A stretch of 35,961 nt of DNA, from the NCBI GenBank assembly GCA_028289745.1, contig JANQOD010000122.1, positions 1-35,961 of the forward strand, given 5' to 3'. This document shows, one piece after another, positions 29,125 through 34,344 of the stretch (the first letter of the stretch is position 1; each line of letters opens with the position of its first letter). Made by a program: the position numbers and the translations under genes. The stretch is from Allomuricauda sp. GTDB taxonomy: Bacteria > Bacteroidota > Bacteroidia > Flavobacteriales > Flavobacteriaceae. A model generated the notes under the pieces. That model made no database searches. It saw only the letters and a program-made list of their open reading frames with translations, and was not told the origin of the DNA.

Positions 29125-29790
29125 ATGCTTTTAGAACTAAAAAATATATTTAAATGGGTCAACTCTGGAAGCCAGCGAATCTTTTTGTTAAAAGACATCA
29201 ATCTTTCTGTGGAGGAAGGAGAGTTCATCTCTGTGATGGGGCCGTCGGGGTCTGGAAAATCAACCCTTCTCAATGTCATCGGAATGTTGGATCAATTTGA
29301 CGAAGGGGAATACTACTTTTTTGATGAGTCGGTTCACAAGCTCAAAGAAAGACATCGTTCCAATTTGTACAAAGAATATATCGGCTTCGTCTTTCAAGCG
29401 TATCACCTTTTGGATGACCTAACGGTCTATGAAAACCTCGAAATGCCCCTGCTTTACAAGAAGTATAAAGGTGCTGAGCGCAAAGCTATGGTAGCCGATA
29501 TGCTCGACCGGTTTAATATTGTGGGCAAAAAGGATTTGTTTCCGGCCCAGCTGAGCGGAGGGCAACAACAGTTGGTCGGGGTAGCACGGGCATTGATCTC
29601 TAAACCCAAACTAATTTTGGCCGATGAACCCACGGGCAACCTTAATTCAAAACAAGGGGAAGAAATCATGGACCTTTTCAAGCAGTTAAATGAAGAAGGG
29701 GTGACCATCATTCAGGTGACCCATTCAGAAAAGAATGCCGCCTATGGTTCGCGGATCATTAATTTATTGGATGGTAGGATGGTCAAATAA
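29125..29790 (+). CDS. ABC transporter ATPase, LolD/MacB class
   Basis: This is a 221-residue cytoplasmic ATPase that should power the permeases upstream as a homodimer. Seen in the sequence: Walker A GPSGSGKST at 39-47, Q-loop Gln91 (FVFQAYHLLDDLTVYEN), signature LSGGQ at 143-147, Walker B LILADE at 163-168, D-loop NLNS, and H-loop His200 in QVTHS. Length and motifs fit the MacB/LolD/YtrE subfamily, which pairs with FtsX-like permeases acting on periplasmic or membrane-bound cargo. The ATG at 29125 is chosen because MLLELKNIFK is the normal family start; the frame extends back into member 12. The residue after LSGGQQQ is Leu150, where Arg is usual. It is the only ATPase gene in the window for twelve permeases. 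No gene symbol is justified. Confidence 0.95.
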   Translation: MLLELKNIFKWVNSGSQRIFLLKDINLSVEEGEFISVMGPSGSGKSTLLNVIGMLDQFDEGEYYFFDESVHKLKERHRSNLYKEYIGFVFQAYHLLDDLTVYENLEMPLLYKKYKGAERKAMVADMLDRFNIVGKKDLFPAQLSGGQQQLVGVARALISKPKLILADEPTGNLNSKQGEEIMDLFKQLNEEGVTIIQVTHSEKNAAYGSRIINLLDGRMVK

Positions 29791-29915
29791 AGGGGACCAA
29801 TCAAAAATTTCAACGCTATTAAAACAATGTCCCAAAATCTGTGGACCCATGAATGGCACAGCACTATTCTGAAAGCTCAAATAACGTTAAAATATTGACG
29901 AACTTACGCCTTATG
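29791..29915. other. Non-coding stretch after the ABC array
   Basis: I see no convincing gene on either strand and no GC hairpin with a T-run after the ATPase stop, so the end of the array transcript is not marked by a recognisable intrinsic terminator here. Confidence 0.5.
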
Positions 29916-29999
29916 TCATTTGAACAATAGGTAACAAAGGTTCAAGAGCGTGGCCATCGCGAAAAACAATAGTAGTAATCTTTCAAATGTTTTCTTCAT
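29916..29999 (-). CDS. Candidate 27-residue single-pass membrane peptide
   Basis: A short minus-strand ORF starts MKKTFERLLLLFFAMATLL, with two Lys and an Arg flanking one hydrophobic stretch long enough to cross the membrane and a final Lys. Its ATG lies inside the last codons of the candidate ORF at 29983-30162, overlapping by 17 bases in another frame, an arrangement compatible with translational coupling. An in-frame ATG at 30038 would give a 40-residue form with a polar, Lys-rich extension. No family is recognised. The evidence is composition and position only; it could be a chance ORF. Confidence 0.35.
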   Translation of the reverse strand: MKKTFERLLLLFFAMATLLNLCYLLFK

Positions 30000-30162
30000 A
30001 GCGTAACCCGTGGTTATAGTTTTCTTTTTCGTGTTCATTAAAGGTGCCAAAAGAAATCTTGACGCGTAATTTCTCACCGTGCTCTTTTGGGAGGTCGCTA
30101 CTAAACGTAGCCCCGACAAACAATGTTTCGCTCTCGTGTTTACTGTTCATTCTATGTGCCAT
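29983..30162 (-). CDS. Candidate 59-residue small protein of unknown function
   Basis: This minus-strand ORF reads MAHRMNSKHESETLFVGA and continues through a Lys/Glu-rich segment with LRVKISFGTF to a C-terminus RYEENI. A second ATG at 30150 would shorten it by four residues. It is hydrophilic, with no signal peptide or membrane segment and no family I recognise. The codon and residue mix looks protein-like, and its end overlaps the start of the small membrane-peptide ORF by 17 bases. Against it, the start lies only nine bases beyond the T-run of a strong minus-strand terminator, leaving no obvious room for a promoter. Confidence 0.35.
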   Translation of the reverse strand: MAHRMNSKHESETLFVGATFSSDLPKEHGEKLRVKISFGTFNEHEKENYNHGLRYEENI

Positions 30163-30170
30163 TAAAAGTT

Positions 30171-30193
30171 AAAAAAGGCCCCGTGAGGGGCCC
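30171..30193 (-). terminator. Intrinsic terminator, minus strand
   Basis: Read on the minus strand, GGCCCC-TCAC-GGGGCC (30192 down to 30177) forms a perfect six-pair GC stem with a four-base loop, followed directly by TTTTTT (30176-30171). This is a textbook rho-independent terminator. On the plus strand the hairpin is preceded, not followed, by the homopolymer, so direction is clear. It would end transcripts from the 65-residue membrane-protein gene and any readthrough from the GTPase/kinase operon. Confidence 0.85.
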
Positions 30194-30341
30194 AAATCAA
30201 CCAACCAACTCAAAAATCAATGCCAATTTCATCGACATCAACAATGGGGTGAATCAATTGTCGCTATCTCAGAAGAGTTTTGAGTCTAGGCCGATCAAAG
30301 GGTAAACTATGGTTAGTGTCCATACAGCTTGACCCTATGCC
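30194..30341 (-). other. Untranslated stretch between small gene and terminator
   Basis: About 148 bp separate the stop codon of the 65-residue gene from its terminator. Only trivial ORFs (19 codons or fewer) occur on the minus strand. It may be a long 3' untranslated region or hold a small RNA ending at the terminator; the sequence alone does not decide. Confidence 0.35.
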
Positions 30342-30539
30342 TTACTGCTTTAGGCGAACAATCGCATACTTCATTTTTTTACCGCTCTCAATTTTATGGG
30401 CTAAAGGCGCTTCTTTTTTTTTTCTGTGTACTTTTCCCTTTCTATCATTTATCAATGTGGGCAATATGATGAGCATGGCGATAAGAAATGCCAGCAAACT
30501 GATGATGAAAAAAATCTCTGTCAAAAAGGGAAAATCCAT
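30342..30539 (-). CDS. Small single-pass membrane protein, unknown function
   Basis: This is a 65-residue minus-strand ORF with an ATG start and TAA stop. Residues 1-7 are short and acidic-to-neutral. Residues about 8-30 form one hydrophobic segment (FFIISLLAFLIAMLIILP). From residue 33 on the protein is very basic (RKGKVHRKKK) and should face the cytoplasm, giving an N-out single-span topology. I recognise no family. Support comes from the strand: a strong minus-strand terminator lies downstream and an operator-like direct repeat lies 110-145 bp upstream. The plus strand has an overlapping open frame from a TTG at 30280, which I treat as its shadow. Small basic membrane proteins of this sort can be regulators or stress proteins; that is only a possibility. 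Confidence 0.6.
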   Translation of the reverse strand: MDFPFLTEIFFIISLLAFLIAMLIILPTLINDRKGKVHRKKKEAPLAHKIESGKKMKYAIVRLKQ

Positions 30540-30593
30540 GTCATTTGTTTTGGCTGTTGATAGGCTTTTTCACCGTGAAAAGCTAAAAGCGCT

Positions 30594-30601
30594 TAAATCT
30601 A
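30594..30601 (-). promoter_or_regulatory. Candidate minus-7 promoter element
   Basis: On the minus strand TAGATTTA fits the Bacteroidota minus-7 consensus TAnnTTTG except at the last base. It lies about 55 bp upstream of the 65-residue gene and about 50 bp downstream of the direct repeats. No clear minus-33 box is seen, which would suit an activator-dependent promoter. Confidence 0.25.
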
Positions 30602-30649
30602 ACATGGTGCTTACAGAAGGAAGAAAGAAGTAAAAGACCATTTCAATTT

Positions 30650-30684
30650 ATCGACGAAATGCACATAAACATCGATGAAATGCA
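30650..30684. promoter_or_regulatory. 14-bp direct repeat with 21-bp period, operator-like
   Basis: ATCGACGAAATGCA at 30650-30663 and ATCGATGAAATGCA at 30671-30684 match at 13 of 14 positions and begin exactly 21 bp apart, about two helical turns, so both lie on the same face of DNA. On the minus strand they read TGCATTTC[AG]TCGAT. Paired direct repeats with this period are the usual binding-site form of LytTR-family regulators. No LytTR gene is in the window. The position fits control of the 65-residue membrane-protein gene. Confidence 0.5.
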
Positions 30685-30712
30685 TGGTTGTGCTTATTTT
30701 TCCTACAATGTC

Positions 30713-32242
30713 TTATTGTCTCAAATATTTGAAAACGGCCTCAAGCAGTTTATGGGCTTCAAAGGGTTTGGTGATCACCTGGTTCATACCCGCTCTTAAG
30801 TATCTTTTGATATCTTCATCAAATGCGTTCGCGGTAATGCCAATGATGGGAACGTCGCAAACCTTGTCAAAGGGCAGTTCGCGTATGATATTGGTAAGAT
30901 GGTCACCCGAAGCATTGGGCAGGTTCACATCCATCAAGATCAAATCATAATCGTTGTTGATCACTTCTTCAATCACTCGTGCCCCATCATTTGTCAATTC
31001 TATATAAAAGTGTTCTGTGTCCGCCAAAATTTTAAACAGTGCCATCTGCACACGTTCGTCGTCTTCGACCAACAACAATCTGTATTTCTTATCCCTTTTC
31101 GAAACGGTGTTTTCAACAATGTTGCCCTCGGTCTTGATAAGTGATTTTGCAATCGAATGCAAAGGATACTTCAGAACAAGGTCAAAGTAGAGCCTCGTGC
31201 CTTTCCCAAGACGTGATTCCATTTTGATCTGGCTGCCCATCAATTCCAAAAGCCCTTTTACGATAGAAAGGCCGATCCCCACCCCCCCTTTGTTGTCATA
31301 TCGGTCAAGGCGTGAGAAGCTTTCAAAAACAAGTTCATGGTTTTCTGGCGAAATACCCATGCCCGTATCAGAGACTTCAAAGTGCAGACTGACCTTGTTG
31401 GCTCTTTTTTGATTTACATCGACCGTAAGCGAAACCGTACCGCTTTCAGTATATTTTATCGCATTTTCAAGTAAGTTGGTCAATACCTGGTACAGTCGCA
31501 AACGGTCTCCTTCCACAAATTCAGGTAATCTTTCGTCTGTATCGACTAAGAATTGCAGTCCTTTGTTTTTTGCCTTGTTGCCATAGGTGAACTCTAGAAG
31601 TTCGAGCAGGTTTGAAAGCTTGAATGCCTTTTCTTTCAATGTCAGTTTTCCCGAGGCCATCATGCTGATGCTCAGTATATCTTCGAGCATTGATTTGAGG
31701 TCGGTGTTGGCCTCTTTGAGAAAATCAAGCAGTTGTTGTTGCTGAACGTTCAAATGGGTTGCCGATAATATATTGGTAATGGAAACTATGCCCGTAAGCG
31801 GATTTCTAAGCTCATGGCTGAAATTTTGAATAAACCTGTTCTTGAACCGTTCACGCTCTTCGAGCTCCTTATTTTTCAGTACGATGAGCTCAGCTTTTAT
31901 AATTGATTCATTTCTTGCCTGTGCAACGGTCTGATATTCTTGATAATATTGGGTATGGTCGATGATGACCATCAATAGTCCGGCCTCTTGGCCAACAATT
32001 CTTATATCGACAATATGCTCATTGTCACCAACTTCGAGATGTACGCAATTGAACGAAAGCTCGTTTTCTTGTATGCCTTCCAAGAAAGAAAGCGTTTCAA
32101 AAAACGGGTGGACCTCGGCAATGGGAGAACCTGTGTGAAAGTGAAAAATGGTCTGGTCGCTTTCCCTTACCGTACCGTCATGGTCCACAAAAACAAATTG
32201 AATGTTCTTGCCAATATATTGCTGTTTATAGCGCTCAAGCAT
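30713..32242 (-). CDS. Soluble hybrid histidine kinase (PAS-like, HisKA, HATPase, receiver)
   Basis: This is a 509-residue signalling kinase with no signal peptide or membrane segment, so it should act in the cytoplasm. Residues 1-100 look like a PAS-type sensor (GKNIQFVFVDHDGTV). Residues about 105-135 form a coiled linker. HisKA carries the phosphoacceptor His143 in FSHELRNPLTG. The ATPase domain shows the N box (LTNLLENAIKY, ending near 263), DTGMG near 292 and GVGIGLSIVKG near 320-330. A receiver domain occupies about 387-507, with acidic pocket Glu393/Asp394/Asp395, phosphoacceptor Asp438 (LILMDVNLP), Thr470 and Lys492. There is no DNA-binding domain, so phosphate probably moves on to another protein. 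The start ATG overlaps the GTPase stop by 8 bp, tying it to that operon. The GTPase may regulate it, or the reverse. Confidence 0.93.
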   Translation of the reverse strand: MLERYKQQYIGKNIQFVFVDHDGTVRESDQTIFHFHTGSPIAEVHPFFETLSFLEGIQENELSFNCVHLEVGDNEHIVDIRIVGQEAGLLMVIIDHTQYYQEYQTVAQARNESIIKAELIVLKNKELEERERFKNRFIQNFSHELRNPLTGIVSITNILSATHLNVQQQQLLDFLKEANTDLKSMLEDILSISMMASGKLTLKEKAFKLSNLLELLEFTYGNKAKNKGLQFLVDTDERLPEFVEGDRLRLYQVLTNLLENAIKYTESGTVSLTVDVNQKRANKVSLHFEVSDTGMGISPENHELVFESFSRLDRYDNKGGVGIGLSIVKGLLELMGSQIKMESRLGKGTRLYFDLVLKYPLHSIAKSLIKTEGNIVENTVSKRDKKYRLLLVEDDERVQMALFKILADTEHFYIELTNDGARVIEEVINNDYDLILMDVNLPNASGDHLTNIIRELPFDKVCDVPIIGITANAFDEDIKRYLRAGMNQVITKPFEAHKLLEAVFKYLRQ

Positions 32243-32729
32243 CTTTTAAAAGGGTTGCCATTTGCAGAAACGCATCTTCAACCCATTCACCGGTCTTGGC
32301 ACTTGTAAGAAAGTCAAAAGAAATGTCGTTTTCTTTCAAAAGAATGTTTAAATCGTCTTGATTGACAAGATCCACCTTGTTGCCTATGATCAAAAGGGGA
32401 ACTTCGGGCATTTTTTTCGATAACACCGCAAGGTCTTCCTGTATGTTCTGAAAAGTCGATGGCCGGTTGACATCAAAGACAAAGAAAGCCCCATGGGTAC
32501 CCAGAAGGTATGGGTTTCGAATCATTCTGATATCATCGGTTCCTTCCAAATCCCATAAAATCATTGAAATAGTTTCACCAGATCCGAACCCAACCACTTT
32601 TTTTGAGATATGTACCCCAATGGTGACCTTGTACTTATCAGAAAAGCTATTCTTTACAAATCTTCTGATCAGCGAGGTCTTGCCCACGCCAAAATGGCCC
32701 AAGATGACAATTTTCTTAGATTTTTGCAT
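32235..32729 (-). CDS. Ras-like small GTPase
   Basis: This is a 164-residue GTP-binding switch protein of the Ras/Rab/Roc type. G1 is GHFGVGKTS at 11-19, a switch-I Thr lies near 36 (KVTIG), G3 is DLEG at 60-63, G4 is NKVD at 117-120 and G5 is SAK at 143-145. The protein ends soon after, with no lipidation motif. Two catalytic positions are odd. The residue equivalent to Ras Gly12 is Phe13, and Ras Gln61 is replaced by Thr64 (DLEGT). By analogy with Ras, both predict slow intrinsic hydrolysis and need for a partner, a role the roadblock-like product next door could fill. The start overlaps the 283-residue gene by 14 bp and the stop overlaps the kinase by 8 bp, so the three are translationally linked. 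It is not MglA itself, whose G3 differs. Confidence 0.92.
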   Translation of the reverse strand: MQKSKKIVILGHFGVGKTSLIRRFVKNSFSDKYKVTIGVHISKKVVGFGSGETISMILWDLEGTDDIRMIRNPYLLGTHGAFFVFDVNRPSTFQNIQEDLAVLSKKMPEVPLLIIGNKVDLVNQDDLNILLKENDISFDFLTSAKTGEWVEDAFLQMATLLKDA

Positions 32730-33567
32730 TGCCGAAGCTTGAGGCCAATTCTCTTTCTATCGTTCTTTTATCAGCTTTTTTGGTCTTCTTTTCAAGAACT
32801 GGAAAATCAACTACCAAATCGACATTCATTGCCATATATCGGTTGTAAAAATCGAAAATGAGATCCTGAAGTCTGTTCTTTGATTTTAGACCGTATGGCC
32901 CGGAAATGACCACTGCCATATAATGGGTGACAAAGCTCTGAAGATGTATCTGATAGAGTTCATACTCAATAAGCTCAAGGCTTTGGTTCTGTTGGTTGAA
33001 CGCATCTTCGACAAATGATTTGATTGCGGTCAGCATGCCCGAAACCATCTCTTCATCGATGGTTTTGGTTTTTGAATAGCTTGCCTTGAGAATGCCTGAA
33101 TCTTTCTCTATCAACAACACCTGCTCTATCTTGGCCGATGCGAGCTGTTGCAAGAGCAGTTCTTTTTTCTTTTTGCCACTGAACAAGGCCTTGAGCCTTA
33201 TCTTCCATTTAGAAATAAAATCGAACTGGCTATCAATTTTTTCAGAAAGCGCTTTCATCTCTTGGGCGATGTATTTTTTGATCATTTTGCCCAAAATGGG
33301 AAAAAGCGCATCGACCACCTCGTCTCTCTGTGTTCGAATCTGTTCCCTTAAGGTTTCGGTAATGGTCGGCCCCAATGTGGTCGGAATGCTCTTGGTAAAT
33401 TCTTCGAGCTGGTTTTCTATGATGGGGTCAACCTTCGAAGACAGGCGCTCTTTTTCATTGACCGTTTTTTCGAGCAGGGCTATTCTTTCTGAAATTTTTT
33501 CAATGTACTCCCGATCGTCGGTGAACAATATGTCCTTAATAATCTCGAGCCTGTCTTTTTCATCCAT
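32716..33567 (-). CDS. Coiled-coil protein with roadblock/longin-like module
   Basis: This is a 283-residue soluble protein. Residues 1-45 (LEIIKDILFTDDREYIEKI) and 70-120 are charged and helical, with a DALFPILGKMIKKYI segment at 86-100. Residues about 145-250 (IEQVLLIEKDSGIL, then EEMVSGMLTAIKSFVEDAF and a YMAVVISGP strand) have the strand-helix pattern of a roadblock/longin-like fold. From memory, the same DALFP and SGMLTAI-FV-D-F segments form the N-terminal part of some OmpA-domain envelope proteins in cyanobacteria and Proteobacteria; here no OmpA domain follows. The C-terminus (about 255-283) is basic. Roadblock proteins are common partners or GTPase activators of small GTPases, and this gene overlaps the GTPase gene by 14 bp. 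Function as GTPase regulator or scaffold is inference; the fold assignment needs a profile search. Confidence 0.8.
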   Translation of the reverse strand: MDEKDRLEIIKDILFTDDREYIEKISERIALLEKTVNEKERLSSKVDPIIENQLEEFTKSIPTTLGPTITETLREQIRTQRDEVVDALFPILGKMIKKYIAQEMKALSEKIDSQFDFISKWKIRLKALFSGKKKKELLLQQLASAKIEQVLLIEKDSGILKASYSKTKTIDEEMVSGMLTAIKSFVEDAFNQQNQSLELIEYELYQIHLQSFVTHYMAVVISGPYGLKSKNRLQDLIFDFYNRYMAMNVDLVVDFPVLEKKTKKADKRTIERELASSFGNAKI

Positions 33568-33587
33568 TACAATGAACTTGTGGCCGG

Positions 33588-33947
33588 TTATTTTTTCTTG
33601 ATTCTTTCACCCAGATCAATCAAAAGCTTGCCCAGCGTTTCTTTGTTGACCGCTTCTGATTGGAGTTCTTCTACCTTGTTCCCAAGGTTCTGCTCTACTT
33701 CGGTGATTCGAATGTTCAGGTCTGTGGAAACATTGTCTATCGATTGGGAGACTTCTGTCTTGACCTCTTCAATAAGTTCGTTCAATACCTTTTTCTTGGC
33801 GATTATGTCTTGCTTGAGCTTTTCGAACTCGGCATCATAGGCCTCAATTTGCTCTCCAAAAATGAGGTTTTTGATCACCTCGATCTTTGATGGCGTCACA
33901 TCGCCACTTTTGTTCAATTCTATTACGGGTCGGTGGGTCTTTGACAT
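33588..33947 (-). CDS. Coiled-coil protein, first gene of the GTPase/kinase operon
   Basis: This is a 119-residue, highly charged protein with no signal or membrane segment. After a short polar N-terminus (residues 1-20), IEVIKNLIFGEQIEAYDAEF at about 22-41 resembles residues 8-27 of the next gene product (LEIIKDILFTDDREYIEKIS). Both share the pattern E-[VI]-I-K-x-[IL]-[LI]-F followed by acidic residues and a Tyr. Residues about 40-115 are heptad-like and predicted coiled coil, ending in a basic ERIKKK. The gap to the next gene is 20 bp and the strand is the same, so it should be cotranscribed as the promoter-proximal gene. I know of no named family. It could be a scaffold that pairs with the 283-residue protein through the shared head motif. 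Confidence 0.8.
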   Translation of the reverse strand: MSKTHRPVIELNKSGDVTPSKIEVIKNLIFGEQIEAYDAEFEKLKQDIIAKKKVLNELIEEVKTEVSQSIDNVSTDLNIRITEVEQNLGNKVEELQSEAVNKETLGKLLIDLGERIKKK

Positions 33948-34344
33948 GGTCGTTCGTTTACTATTTGTTGAATTAATGGTTTTGCCCCTTTGTGCTAAAA
34001 AGTGGGTTGCGGTTGACTAAGCCCAATGGCTTTGTTCAGGTTCGTTGCAAAGCCCAATATAATGAATCTCATGGTACTTATCAAAGAATGGAAACAAAAG
34101 AACAAAAACCCATAAACAACTCGTTTCGTGTGATTTAGCTGTTCTTGATTTTTCTATTGTGGCGGTATGCGGCAATTGCATGTTTTGCAGCCCACAATAA
34201 AAGGCCATTAATCAAAAAATAGTGTGGTCTACAGCACTGGTCATCTAGATCAAAACATCAATACTGTTGGCATTTGTACCATTCTAAAAGAAAGCACATT
34301 GCCGCTACATTTCTTTTTTTCATATCTTGAAAAAGTCACCGGCC
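33948..34344. promoter_or_regulatory. Divergent intergenic region, 397 bp
   Basis: This region lies between the minus-strand GTPase/kinase operon and the plus-strand propeller gene, so it should hold both promoters. TACATTTC at 34306-34313 is one base off the minus-7 consensus TAnnTTTG and lies about 31 bp before the propeller ATG, but lacks a well-spaced minus-33 box. Two inverted repeats are visible: GGCTTTG/CAAAGCC at 34028-34034 and 34048-34054, and ATTGTGG/CCACAAT at 34156-34162 and 34192-34198. Neither is followed by a T-run on either strand. I find no gene that I would support here. Confidence 0.4.

Noticed and set aside
29125..29790. Naming the ATPase macB, lolD or ftsE
   Set aside because: MacB is fused to its own four-TM permease, LolD works with LolC/E and FtsE with a four-TM FtsX. 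Here the partners are eight-TM double permeases, so no symbol is safe.
30226..30235. Third copy of the ATTTCATCGA operator core on the plus strand
   Set aside because: Only ten bases match, and no partner lies 21 bp away on either side, so chance is likely.
30280..30633. 117-codon plus-strand ORF from a TTG
   Set aside because: It is antisense to the 65-residue membrane-protein gene, starts at TTG, and the nearby terminator and operator-like repeat favour the minus strand.
34156..34198. Hairpin ATTGTGG/CCACAAT as a terminator or riboswitch
   Set aside because: The stem is seven pairs with a long loop, has no T-run on either strand and matches no riboswitch I know.
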